Assembly: GCF_000378185.1 (NCBI RefSeq)
Contig: NZ_KB899378.1
Span: 186,001-250,000 of the forward strand
DNA: 64,000 nucleotides
Direction of reading: 5' to 3'
Origin: Salinimonas chungwhensis DSM 16280
GTDB taxonomy: Bacteria > Pseudomonadota > Gammaproteobacteria > Enterobacterales > Alteromonadaceae
The position numbers were made by a program, and so were the translations under genes. Under the pieces are notes generated by a model. That model worked only from the letters and a program-made list of their open reading frames with translations, was not told the DNA's origin and ran no database searches. Positions 25,756-34,072 of this stretch are shown here, one piece after another. Every line of letters starts with the position of its first letter. Within the stretch, counting starts at the first letter, position 1.

Positions 25756-27264
25756 ATGGAAGATTTATATAAAGATATGCTGTATCAACTGCCCGGTTGC
25801 CTGATCTACAAGGCAACTGATGCTGAGACGATTTATTTTTCTCAGGCATGTAAACAGCATTTAGGGTTAAGCCAGACCTCTTATCCAAGCCGGGCAGCCT
25901 GCCCGCTTCTTTTTTATGACTCTCATAGCGGCGGCGCACTGACTTACAAGCATTGCCCCCTGGAGGTTGCGACAAGCTTTAATAACATTTGTCAGCGCAT
26001 CACACTGCAGACGGGAAACTATCGCTTCGACTGCCAGGTGCAAAGCAAACTGATTAATTTTGGTTTCCGACAATGGCTGGTTATGCAGCTTACCCTGAAT
26101 CAGCTTCCAAGTTGTAAGCCTCTAGGCATGAACGAAGACAGTACGTCCTTTAGCATGATGCTCTCTGCCATATCTACCCGACTGATTAATGTTAAAGATA
26201 ACGAGGTTCACTCCTTAATTGAACAAAGCCTGGGTACCTTCGGCGATTACTTCAGTGCGCAGCGTTGTTATATTTTTCGTTTCTCAACAGATAAAATGTT
26301 TATGGACAATTCTCACGAGTGGGTGGCGGCCGGGGTGACACCGTTTAAGGAGGAATTGCACCACGTACCACTGAAACAGTTACCGTACTTTGCAAACATG
26401 ATTAAGCGGGAACACGTTTTTATTGTTAACGATGTAACCCAATTACCAGCAGCGGCCTGGAGAGAGCGCGAAGAGTTTATCCGGGAGGGCATCCGCGCGG
26501 TTCTCTGCGTAGCGGTACATGTTAACGATGAGCTATTTGGATTTATTGGCTGCGATTGCTTGTCAGCAACCCGAACCTGGACGCAGCACGAAATCAAATC
26601 GATGCGACTTATTGGCGAAATGGTGAGCGAAACCCTGGCCAGTATCAGTACCCGCCGCGCCCTGGAAAAGGTACAGCAGGCGTTAATAGAGGCGAACCAG
26701 CGGCTGGAAACTCTGGTCAATCTTGATGGGCTGACACACATTGCCAACCGGCGGTATTTTGATAGTTATTTGCTAACCCTGTGGGAGCAAAGCTGCCAGT
26801 CACAGACGCCGCTCAGCCTGCTGTTAATAGATGTCGATCATTTTAAATATTATAACGATACCTACGGCCATCAGGCTGGCGATATGGCGCTTAAAGTCAT
26901 TGCCGGCGCGCTGGACCGTATCGCTACAATGCACGATGGGCTGTCCGCCCGTTATGGCGGTGAAGAATTTGCGGTTATCCTGCCAGCAACCTCGCAACAT
27001 AGTGCCTCAGACATTGCCCGCAACATTCTTCAGGCAATTCGTGAGCTCAACATTCCTTATTCAGCAGCTCCCGACAATGACCGGATTACGGTAAGTATCG
27101 GAGTCACCGACAACAAGTATGCCACAGACTTTCCCATGCTCATCAGTCATGCTGACAAGGCGTTGTACGAGGCTAAACAAGCAGGCAGAGATCAGTGGGC
27201 CTTTTGCCCTTTGCAGGATACATTAGGTGAAAATGGCAAAAACTCGCGCGGCGCTTACGGATAA
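25756..27264 (+). CDS. diguanylate cyclase with PAS-like and GAF sensor domains
   Basis: A 502-residue soluble protein. Residues about 8-115 look like a PAS-type fold (LPGCLIYKATDAETIYFSQ), residues about 145-297 form a GAF domain (SLGTFGDYFSAQRCYIFRF ... LFGFIGCDCL), and residues about 318-485 are a GGDEF domain with LDGLTHIANRRYFD, DVDHFKYYNDTYGH and the active-site GGEEF at 401-405. An inhibitory RxxD site five residues ahead of GGEEF is absent, so product inhibition may be weak. It should make cyclic di-GMP from two GTP in response to a ligand bound by PAS/GAF; the ligand is unknown. It is a single gene behind btuB, with its own downstream hairpin. Confidence 0.92.
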   Translation: MEDLYKDMLYQLPGCLIYKATDAETIYFSQACKQHLGLSQTSYPSRAACPLLFYDSHSGGALTYKHCPLEVATSFNNICQRITLQTGNYRFDCQVQSKLINFGFRQWLVMQLTLNQLPSCKPLGMNEDSTSFSMMLSAISTRLINVKDNEVHSLIEQSLGTFGDYFSAQRCYIFRFSTDKMFMDNSHEWVAAGVTPFKEELHHVPLKQLPYFANMIKREHVFIVNDVTQLPAAAWREREEFIREGIRAVLCVAVHVNDELFGFIGCDCLSATRTWTQHEIKSMRLIGEMVSETLASISTRRALEKVQQALIEANQRLETLVNLDGLTHIANRRYFDSYLLTLWEQSCQSQTPLSLLLIDVDHFKYYNDTYGHQAGDMALKVIAGALDRIATMHDGLSARYGGEEFAVILPATSQHSASDIARNILQAIRELNIPYSAAPDNDRITVSIGVTDNKYATDFPMLISHADKALYEAKQAGRDQWAFCPLQDTLGENGKNSRGAYG

Positions 27265-27297
27265 ATACGTCTATGTAAAATTACTTAGTCACTAAAT

Positions 27298-27334
27298 AAC
27301 GCTACATGCCGTGGCTGCCGTGAACTGTAGCGTT
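27298..27334 (+). terminator. hairpin after the GAF-GGDEF gene
   Basis: Perfect 9-bp arms AACGCTACA (27298-27306) / TGTAGCGTT (27326-27334) followed by a short T/A stretch. Terminator-like without a strong T tract. Confidence 0.5.
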
Positions 27335-27520
27335 TAAACTGGCCTCACATAAGAAAGATAAATCACTTTGTAGTGCTTACTCACTGATAAAGTGCGCCGT
27401 TCATGTTACCGTATACCCATAGCCTTACAGGAAACGTGTATCTGGCACGTTGTTTTTATGCGCTATGTGCGCTTGTTATAGTCAGCAAGTGATATCCATC
27501 CGCTTACCGGAGGTACTTTC

Positions 27521-27892
27521 ATGAAACGCTTACTGGCCGATCTGGAAATGTTGTCAGACAGTCCTGCTGTACTCAATCAGGAAGTTACCACAGTACTGTC
27601 GATATTCTGTGAAAAATTCGAACGTCGTGTTCAGCAAATAGATACAATTTCAAAACAGGGTTACCTTAAAGTCACTTTCAGCGATGACACTGTTGGTTAC
27701 GGGTATGTGGATACAGACCACAACGTACTGATTGAAATTGAAACCTCTTTTCACTTAACGGTTTTCACCTTTACGCAATCAAACAACACCTGGCAGTTTG
27801 TCTGTCATGAACAATACGACATTGCCGGAACCATGACGCCGCCAGCGTCGCAACTTGCACCGCGTATTGCAACTCAGCCCACAGCGGTTTAA
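27521..27892 (+). CDS. hypothetical cytosolic protein
   Basis: A 123-residue protein I do not recognise. A strong RBS (CGGAGG, 8 bases before the ATG) supports the frame. Residues about 1-45 look helical (LLADLEMLSDSPAVLNQEVTTVLS... heptad-like), residues about 46-105 are beta-rich (YLKVTFSDDTVGYGYVDTD, VLIEIETSFHLTVFTF), and the tail is Pro/Gln-rich and probably disordered. There is no signal peptide or membrane segment. It stands alone between the cyclase and a flavin-dependent oxidoreductase, with no neighbours that suggest a role. Confidence 0.75.
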   Translation: MKRLLADLEMLSDSPAVLNQEVTTVLSIFCEKFERRVQQIDTISKQGYLKVTFSDDTVGYGYVDTDHNVLIEIETSFHLTVFTFTQSNNTWQFVCHEQYDIAGTMTPPASQLAPRIATQPTAV

Positions 27893-28003
27893 TCGCGCAA
27901 CAACTCATCGTGTCTGAGCGACCATCCGGCGTCGCTGACTCTTGTATAAAGGCCCCGGCGCCCCAACCGTGTTCTGTATCCAGAAGAATTGTCGGAGGCC
28001 TCA

Positions 28004-29023
28004 ATGTCCATCCCCGTTCCATTTTCTATTTTAGATCTTGCCCATATAGGCGACAACCAAAGTGTTCAGCAAGCAATGGCTAAAAGTCAGGCCATTGCTG
28101 CGCTGGCTGAAAACAGTGGCTACGAGCGCTTATGGCTGGCAGAACATCATGGCATGCGTGGTGTGGCAAGTGCAGCCACCTCAACGCTGCTGGCTAACCT
28201 CGGTGCCATTACCAGCAAAATTCGTTTAGGGGCTGGCGGGGTGATGTTGCCTAATCACTCGCCTTTAGTTGTAGCGGAGCAATACGGCACCCTGGATGCG
28301 CTGTATCCGGGGCGGATTGATCTGGGGCTGGGGCGAGCCCCGGGTACAGATCAGAAAACCTCGAAAGCATTGCGGCGGGACTTGCACAGCAATGTGAGTG
28401 ATTATCCGGCCGACATTCAGCTGTTACAACACTATTTTAGTAATGACAGCGGCGATGCGCAGGTTCTCGCCGTGCCGGGTGCAGGTAGCCATGTGCCGCT
28501 GTATCTTCTGGGCTCCAGTCTCTATTCAGCCCAGCTGGCCGGGCAACTCGGCCTGCCCTTTACCTTTGCATCGCATTTTGCACCCGAGGCGCTGTTTGAT
28601 GCCATCAATATCTACAAGACGAACTTTCGCCCCTCTGATCAATTAGACAAACCGTACATCATAGCAGGGGTGATGGCCGTGGTGGCGGACACGGAGGAAC
28701 AGGCAGCTTATCATTTCAGCTCAGTGCAACAACAATTTGCAAATCTGCGTCGTGGTGCTAACGCGCCTATGCCGGCTCCTGTGGAGGACATTTATGCACA
28801 CTTGTCTGAAGCTGAAGTGCAAACCATAAACCGAACGTTGCGCTATGCCGTTAATGGCACACCTGACAAGGTTGAAAGCCAGCTACAGAATTTTGTAGAG
28901 AGCACCGGGGTTGACGAACTCATATTGTCATTTCCCATTTACGATGATAACCAGTGTCTGGCAGCTATCCAAAAGGTAGGTGATATGACATCGGTTAAAG
29001 CGCCTGCCAGTTGGCAGGCATAA
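28004..29023 (+). CDS. LLM class flavin-dependent oxidoreductase
   Basis: A 339-residue bacterial luciferase-like protein. ATG 28004 is chosen because GGAGG is 5 bases upstream; an in-frame TTG 15 bases earlier has no RBS. Motifs: FSILDLAHIGDN, YERLWLAEHHGMRG, LGAGGVMLPNHSPLVVAEQYGTL (region about 75-98), IDLGLGRAPGTD and YLLGSSLYSAQLAGQLGLP. This set is typical of the MsnO8/YhbW-type 'group 1' luciferase-like family that uses reduced FMN. Substrate is unknown. It is not next to a flavin reductase. Confidence 0.88.
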   Translation: MSIPVPFSILDLAHIGDNQSVQQAMAKSQAIAALAENSGYERLWLAEHHGMRGVASAATSTLLANLGAITSKIRLGAGGVMLPNHSPLVVAEQYGTLDALYPGRIDLGLGRAPGTDQKTSKALRRDLHSNVSDYPADIQLLQHYFSNDSGDAQVLAVPGAGSHVPLYLLGSSLYSAQLAGQLGLPFTFASHFAPEALFDAINIYKTNFRPSDQLDKPYIIAGVMAVVADTEEQAAYHFSSVQQQFANLRRGANAPMPAPVEDIYAHLSEAEVQTINRTLRYAVNGTPDKVESQLQNFVESTGVDELILSFPIYDDNQCLAAIQKVGDMTSVKAPASWQA

Positions 29024-29111
29024 TGATGCGACCAGCGCTAAGGATACCGACTAGGCGAACGCAAAATGCTGTGGTAACCTTCCTAACAGACACGTTTAAA
29101 GGAAATATGGC

Positions 29112-29741
29112 ATGAAAAAAATTGCGTTGTTTTTTGTAATGGCGATTTTGCTTCCGTTGCAGGCATGTGCCGCAGAAGATGCAAAATGGGAAGAAGGAAA
29201 GCATTACAGAGTGCTGGATGAACCGGCCACTGATGAACCGGAAATTCTGGAGTTTTTCTCTTTCTGGTGTCCCCACTGTTACAATTTTGAACCTTTGGTA
29301 AAAGACATTAAGTCTAAGGTTTCTGATAACACTGACTTTAAGAAAATTCACGTGAACTTCATGGGTTTTGCTGATAAGTCGGTGCAGGACGATGCGACCC
29401 GGGCGATGATGATAGGTCGTGCTGTTAAGCAGCCCGACGAAATGAACGCAGCAATTTTTGATTACATTCACAAACAACGTGCCAGCGTTACCGGTATCAA
29501 AGACTTGCGCAATATTTTTGTAGTTAACGGCGTTGATAACGCTGAATTTGATAAGCTGGCCAACAGCTTTGGCGTTAACAACATGATGAAGCGCAATAAT
29601 AAAGAGCTGGAAAATTACCGTGAATATGTACGCGGTGTGCCTAACTTTATTGTCAATGGCCGCTATCAGGCGCAGTTCACTTCAGATATGTCAGAAGATG
29701 ACATCGTGGATTTGATTGTATGGTTAAGTGAACAAAAATAA
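29112..29741 (+). CDS. dsbA: periplasmic thiol:disulfide oxidoreductase DsbA
   Basis: A 209-residue secreted protein of the normal DsbA length. Signal peptide residues 1-20 (ending ACA), active-site CPHC at 53-56 within EFFSFWCPHCYNFEP, the helical insertion domain, and the cis-proline loop RGVPNFIVNG near 177-186. DsbA introduces disulfides into exported proteins and is reoxidised by DsbB, which is not in the window. An RBS AAAGGAAATATGG precedes the ATG. A strong terminator follows, so the gene is separate from the HD hydrolase behind it. Confidence 0.95.
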   Translation: MKKIALFFVMAILLPLQACAAEDAKWEEGKHYRVLDEPATDEPEILEFFSFWCPHCYNFEPLVKDIKSKVSDNTDFKKIHVNFMGFADKSVQDDATRAMMIGRAVKQPDEMNAAIFDYIHKQRASVTGIKDLRNIFVVNGVDNAEFDKLANSFGVNNMMKRNNKELENYREYVRGVPNFIVNGRYQAQFTSDMSEDDIVDLIVWLSEQK

Positions 29742-29763
29742 ATTAACCTTATTTTGAGTTGTA

Positions 29764-29790
29764 ACGCGCCCATCGGGCGCGTTTTTTGTT
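29764..29790 (+). terminator. Rho-independent terminator of dsbA
   Basis: Perfect 8-bp stem ACGCGCCC (29764-29771) / GGGCGCGT (29775-29782) with a 3-base loop and a T run. Confidence 0.88.
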
Positions 29791-29801
29791 TGGAGTCTGT
29801 C

Positions 29802-30395
29802 ATGTCTATCTCGCTTCCCCAATTAGCGTTCATCAACGAACTGGATAAACTAAAAGCAGTGAAACGACAAATGCTGCTTGCCCATGAAGAAGACCGTCGT
29901 GAAAATAGTGCTGAGCATTCCTGGCATGTGGCGGTAACAGCACTGATGCTGAAAGATTACGCAGAGCACCCAGTGAATATTGATAGGGTTATAACGATGC
30001 TGTTGTTACATGATCTGGTGGAAATTGATGCCGGTGATATGTTCGCATTTGCTGATGAGGCGGATCATGCAGAGCAGGAGCTAAAGGAACTTGCCGCGGC
30101 CAAACGTTTGTTTGGGCTACTGGATGAACCTCAGGCGCAGGAATACCTGACCCTCTGGCTGGAATTTGAGGCGGCTGAAACCCACGATGCCTGCTTTGCA
30201 AAGGCGATGGACAGAATGCTACCGCTGTTTCAGAACATGCAAAATAAAGGTGGAAGCTGGGCCCGGCACGGCGTAAGTAAAGAGAAGATCTTAAACCGCA
30301 ATCGCCTTCTGGCCAGCGCCGCACCGCGTCTTTGGGATTATGTTAACCAGCAATTGGAGCTGGCACAGGAAAAAGGCTGGCTGACGCCAGCATAA
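29802..30395 (+). CDS. HD domain-containing phosphohydrolase (YfbR/HDDC2-like)
   Basis: A 197-residue protein starting at ATG 29802, with GGAG 7 bases upstream; the frame runs further upstream through the dsbA terminator, which argues against an earlier start. It has the HD metal site AEHSWHVAVTALML (His about 39 and 42 region), LLLHDLVEIDAGDMF (HD pair plus Glu/Asp) and a later D-rich FAKAMDRMLPLFQN. This layout fits the HD_3 family of 5'-deoxynucleotidases. The likely role is hydrolysis of deoxynucleoside monophosphates, but the exact substrate is inferred only from the family. Confidence 0.85.
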   Translation: MSISLPQLAFINELDKLKAVKRQMLLAHEEDRRENSAEHSWHVAVTALMLKDYAEHPVNIDRVITMLLLHDLVEIDAGDMFAFADEADHAEQELKELAAAKRLFGLLDEPQAQEYLTLWLEFEAAETHDACFAKAMDRMLPLFQNMQNKGGSWARHGVSKEKILNRNRLLASAAPRLWDYVNQQLELAQEKGWLTPA

Positions 30396-30609
30396 ATCAC
30401 AGCATTATCATCAGTCACGTCGGACAGCCAGTGGCACCCGGCAGTGGACGATAAATACGCTAATTATTTATGGCCCACTGTCTTTTCTAACGCCCAAAAA
30501 GACGCCCCTGACTCCCGTTACCACCAGTGGTGTGTAAACACTGACAGATCGTCCTGCGAGGCAGTGCTGAACTATCTGTTTGTTTTATCGGTAGCAATAA
30601 TAATAACCA

Positions 30610-30660
30610 GCCTGCTATGTGCTTAATCAAAAGCAACCAGATAGCAGGCAATTTTATTTT
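30610..30660 (+). terminator. terminator between the HD gene and the permease gene
   Basis: Perfect 9-bp arms GCCTGCTAT (30610-30618) / ATAGCAGGC (30641-30649), 22-base loop, then ATTTTATTTT. It lies about 215 bases after the HD gene stop. Confidence 0.6.
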
Positions 30661-30684
30661 CACTTTTACAGACTGGGTGTCGAA

Positions 30685-31917
30685 ATGGATAACTTTTTAG
30701 CTGGCTGGGCTGAGGCCGCGAAAATCAGTCTGGGTTTTTTCTGGATGGCGCTATGGGCCTTTGCGCTGGGTTATGTGATTTCCAGCCTGATTCAGCTTTT
30801 AGTCACCCGAGAAAAAATGCAAAAAGTGATGCAAGGCGGTGACCCTAAAAGCGTTTCGTTAGGGGCGTTTTTCGGGTTTATTTCCAGCTCATGCAGTTTT
30901 GCGGCGCTGGCTACCACCAGGGCTCTGTTTGCCAAAGGCGCCGGATTTATTCCGGCCATGGCATTTTTGCTCGCCTCCACCAACCTGGTGATAGAACTGG
31001 GCTTTGTTATTGCTATCTTTCTTGGTTGGCAGTTCGTCGTGGCAGAATATATTGGCGGGGTGTTGTTAATCCTCTTTGTCTGGTTATTTGTCTGGCTTAC
31101 CCGCCCGCAACAGCTTATTAAAAAGGTTCGTGACAAATTATCATCTGACAGCAGTGACGAGAACAACAACCCACCATCGTTCAAAAGCCTTATCACCTCG
31201 AAAAGTGGCTGGCAGAAGCTGGGCATGAAGTATGTCATGGAATGGCAGATGATTTGGAAAGATGTACTCATCGGCTTCACAGTGGCAGGCCTGATTGCCT
31301 CGTTTGTGCCCAATGCGTTTTTTGAGTCATTGTTTGTGGGCACCGGCAGCGGGGAGCCGTTATCCTTCTGGCAGATTTTACTGCAGACGCTGGTGGGGCC
31401 GCTCGCTGCGTTTTTTACCTTCATAGGGTCGATGGGTAATATTCCCCTGGCCGCGTTACTGTTCGATAAAGGCGTAAGTTTTGCCGGCGTGATGGCCTTT
31501 ATCTTCTCAGATCTTGTGGTGTACCCCGTGTTGCGAATCAATGCCCGTTATTACGGCTGGAAAATGGCTTTTTATATCGTCGGACTGTTACTTGCCGCGC
31601 TTGTGGTCACCTCTCTCACCCTGCACTATGGTTTTAGCTTTGCTGGTATGCTGCCTGATACGTCTTCTTCTGGGGCTATCAGTGAGCGCGATATGTTTGC
31701 CTTTGATTATGGCTTTGTTCTGAACCTGGTCTTTCTAACCTTAAGTGGTGTGCTGATTTATTTCTGGCGGGCGGCTAAACAGGGTAATCATCACCACCAT
31801 CATGATCACGGCAGTTCAAAAAGCAAACGTTCACTGGGCGAGTGGGTAAACCTGATACTGGTAGGCGGGTGTATACTCTGGCTGGTAATTGGTGGCGCCT
31901 TACTGGTGCTCAGATAA
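30685..31917 (+). CDS. permease of the ArsP/YraQ (PF03773) family
   Basis: A 410-residue multi-spanning membrane protein starting at ATG 30685; an upstream in-frame ATG at 30619 lies inside the terminator hairpin and is rejected. Around 8-10 membrane segments are visible. Characteristic motifs are FFGFISSSCSFAALATTRALF and FLLASTNLVIELGF in the first half, repeated as FFTFIGSMGNIPLAALLF and FIFSDLVVYPVLRIN in the second, the inverted-repeat design of this family. A His-rich stretch (NHHHHHDHG) sits in a cytoplasmic loop before the last helix. Relatives export organoarsenicals or have no known substrate; the His cluster hints at metal binding, which is inference. Confidence 0.85.
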   Translation: MDNFLAGWAEAAKISLGFFWMALWAFALGYVISSLIQLLVTREKMQKVMQGGDPKSVSLGAFFGFISSSCSFAALATTRALFAKGAGFIPAMAFLLASTNLVIELGFVIAIFLGWQFVVAEYIGGVLLILFVWLFVWLTRPQQLIKKVRDKLSSDSSDENNNPPSFKSLITSKSGWQKLGMKYVMEWQMIWKDVLIGFTVAGLIASFVPNAFFESLFVGTGSGEPLSFWQILLQTLVGPLAAFFTFIGSMGNIPLAALLFDKGVSFAGVMAFIFSDLVVYPVLRINARYYGWKMAFYIVGLLLAALVVTSLTLHYGFSFAGMLPDTSSSGAISERDMFAFDYGFVLNLVFLTLSGVLIYFWRAAKQGNHHHHHDHGSSKSKRSLGEWVNLILVGGCILWLVIGGALLVLR

Positions 31918-31922
31918 GTAAC

Positions 31923-31961
31923 AAAAAAGTTGTCAGCCGCGCACTAGTCCCGGCGGCTGAC
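31923..31961 (-). terminator. terminator of the aldo/keto reductase gene
   Basis: Perfect 9-bp arms GTCAGCCGC (31932-31940) / GCGGCTGAC (31953-31961); on the - strand the stem is followed by AACTTTTTTG, giving a T run for the gene ending at 31971. Confidence 0.7.
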
Positions 31962-31970
31962 CCTCTGTTA

Positions 31971-32849
31971 TCACGGAACCGGGCGATCGAGATTTGCCTG
32001 CCATGCATTATCCGGATCGTCACCAAAGCGGGCGTCCCGGTTCAGGCTGTCGATGGTATTGAGTTCATCGTCGGATAAAGAGAACCCGTCCAGGGCAAGG
32101 TTTGCGGCAATATGCTTTTCGCTTTCAGACTTGGGGATAACAATTCTTCCCTGCTGAATGTCCCATTTGAGAATAATCTGCCCGGTAGATACCGCGTACT
32201 TTTCTGCCATCTCTTTAATCGCCTGTTCAGCCACAGGTTTATCTTCTGTTTTTACGCCGCTCCATGAACCTGAGCCTAGCGGCGACCAGCAGGAAACAGC
32301 TATCCCCTTGCTTTCGCAGTATTCCACCAGCGTTTTTTGGGTCAGGTACGGATGCAATTCAATCTGATTGTACACAGGCTTTATCTCTGCGAACTCAAAA
32401 AGCTGCTGTATGTCCTGCTTTCTGAAGTTGGATAACCCCAGCGATTTAGCCAGACCTTCGGCGTGTAACTTCTCCATCGCCTGCCAGGTGGGACGGGTTT
32501 TTTCAGGATAGGGCCAGTGCACCAGATATAAATCGACATAGTCCATTTGCAGACGCTCCAGACTTTCCTCCATTGCGGTAAGCGTGGATTGATACCCCTG
32601 CTGGGTGTCCCACACCTTGGTTGTAATAAAAAACTGCTCCCTTTGCAATTTTGATTCAGCAATGGCCTGCCCGACACTTCGTTCATTGCCATAAAAGGAT
32701 GCGGTATCAATATGCCGGTAACCGGCGTCAATGGCTTTTAAAATGGTGTCTTTTACATAACCATCATCCTGGTGCATTTCCCCGATGGCCGCCGTTCCAA
32801 ACCCTACCTGCGGAATGGATCGACCATCTCTTAAATGTATATTTTGCAT
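31971..32849 (-). CDS. aldo/keto reductase
   Basis: A 292-residue NADPH-dependent carbonyl reductase of the AKR superfamily. The catalytic tetrad is visible: Asp in HIDTASFYGNE, Tyr in the same motif, Lys in FITTKVWD and His in LYLVHWPYPEK. The cofactor site is in IVIPKSESEKHIAANL near the C-terminus. Length and motifs fit 2,5-diketo-gluconate reductase-like AKRs, but many substrates are possible. RBS AGGAGAACG precedes the ATG. It stands alone between the permease and the YbiB gene and has its own terminator. Confidence 0.92.
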   Translation of the reverse strand: MQNIHLRDGRSIPQVGFGTAAIGEMHQDDGYVKDTILKAIDAGYRHIDTASFYGNERSVGQAIAESKLQREQFFITTKVWDTQQGYQSTLTAMEESLERLQMDYVDLYLVHWPYPEKTRPTWQAMEKLHAEGLAKSLGLSNFRKQDIQQLFEFAEIKPVYNQIELHPYLTQKTLVEYCESKGIAVSCWSPLGSGSWSGVKTEDKPVAEQAIKEMAEKYAVSTGQIILKWDIQQGRIVIPKSESEKHIAANLALDGFSLSDDELNTIDSLNRDARFGDDPDNAWQANLDRPVP

Positions 32850-32963
32850 CGCGTTCTCCTGGTTCAGATAAAGCTGAAGGGCAGGTCTGAAAAATAATCG
32901 ACACTACCACCCTGTTAAGCTTGATAAGTAAACACACGAAGCCAAGATCAGAATCAATCTGGG

Positions 32964-33953
32964 TCATTGAAAAGGCAACATACGTGAATCGCGATGTTGC
33001 CAGAGTGTCTGAGCCTGCTCCCGGGCAGCGTCTTCCTCAATGCTTTCACAAAGCATCAGCAACGCGGTCAGGGTGCCGACCACCGACTGTTCAGCATAGC
33101 GATGCGCTTGCTTCTTGGCCCACACTGACAGCATGGTCTGAGCTGACATATGCCGCTCTTTTAACGCCCAGCGGTCATCATGAGCAACCAGTGTAGTCGC
33201 CTCGGTAGCGCCTGCTCGGGTAATATGTAATACGGTGTCGCGCTCGCGATTGACTTCCGGGTCGCCACCGTCCCCGCGAAAGCACAACGAGTCGTAACTG
33301 GTAAATGCTTCATTAACCCGCGCATGTTTAGTATCAAGACCCGTGTGAAATACGCCCTGAACGCTGTATTTGCTTAAAGTCGGGTTTAACAGCCGACCCA
33401 GCGTATTGGCGCAGGAACGCAAACCGAAGACCTCACGCAGCTTGATGATATCGTCCAGTGGCTTAAGCACATAACTAAGATCAAGATAAGTAGCCTGCTG
33501 CTTCTGCAGTTGTGCCGATGCCGCCGACACACTTTTTGCCGTCGGCAGGCCCAACGCTTCCAATACGTAACTGGCGTAGAGGCGCCCTGAACCCGGTTCG
33601 TGGGCGCCATGCATGAATACAGGATAGCCAGCTTTGCACAGGCAGGCCAGGCTCAACAGATACCAGGGTAACTGTCGCCGTTTGCCGGCATAACATCCCA
33701 CGTCAATAGCTGCTGGCAGATGTTTCACCGCTGGCGTAATAAGCTCTCGACAGGCATCCAGAAACCCTGCAATTTCATCCGGGGTCTCTTCGCGTGTTCG
33801 CAGCAGCATCAGAAAAGCACCGCGTTGCTCGCCGGTGACCTTGCCGGCGAGTACCATTTTCATGGCGGCATACGCTTCGTCCCGGGTCAGACTGCGGCCC
33901 CCTTTCTGACCTTTACCGATAATTTTAATATACTGACTAAAGATGTCGGACAT
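32964..33953 (-). CDS. ybiB: YbiB-type glycosyl transferase family protein (TrpD-like)
   Basis: A 329-residue protein of the TrpD/anthranilate phosphoribosyltransferase fold, in the YbiB branch. Visible: GGRSLTRDEAYAAMKMVLAGKVTGEQRGAFLM, LLRTREETPDEIAGFLDACR, IDVGCYAGKRRQLPW (a YbiB-type substitute for the phosphoribosyl-binding GTGGD motif), GHAEP replaced by FMHGAHEPGSGR, and LRSCANTLGRLLNP. YbiB binds nucleic acid and is not an amino acid biosynthesis enzyme (family knowledge). ATG 33953 is used; a GTG 9 bases upstream is possible. Monocistronic. Confidence 0.85.
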   Translation of the reverse strand: MSDIFSQYIKIIGKGQKGGRSLTRDEAYAAMKMVLAGKVTGEQRGAFLMLLRTREETPDEIAGFLDACRELITPAVKHLPAAIDVGCYAGKRRQLPWYLLSLACLCKAGYPVFMHGAHEPGSGRLYASYVLEALGLPTAKSVSAASAQLQKQQATYLDLSYVLKPLDDIIKLREVFGLRSCANTLGRLLNPTLSKYSVQGVFHTGLDTKHARVNEAFTSYDSLCFRGDGGDPEVNRERDTVLHITRAGATEATTLVAHDDRWALKERHMSAQTMLSVWAKKQAHRYAEQSVVGTLTALLMLCESIEEDAAREQAQTLWQHRDSRMLPFQ

Positions 33954-34021
33954 GATGCACACTTATTCTCAGGCAGAACAAATAACCACTTTAGCAGCAG
34001 TTACCCTGCTTAAACAGATAG

Positions 34022-34054
34022 AAAAAAGCCCGTGCCGATATTATCGGAACGGGC
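34022..34054 (-). terminator. terminator of the SulP gene
   Basis: Long stem GCCCGT-GCCGATA (34028-34040) paired with TTATCGG-ACGGGC (34041-34054) with one bulge; on - it is followed by a run of T. It sits 18 bases after the SulP stop. Confidence 0.8.
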
Positions 34055-34072
34055 CTGATATATACCGGGCGT

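Noticed and set aside
30444..30626. 60-codon frame with a hydrophobic end between the HD gene and the permease
   Set aside because: GTG start without an RBS, and its end runs into the terminator hairpin at 30610; no recognisable motif.
30792..31541. 249-codon frame on - inside the permease gene
   Set aside because: Antisense of a well-supported membrane transporter; Ser/Thr/Asn-rich composition typical of shadows.
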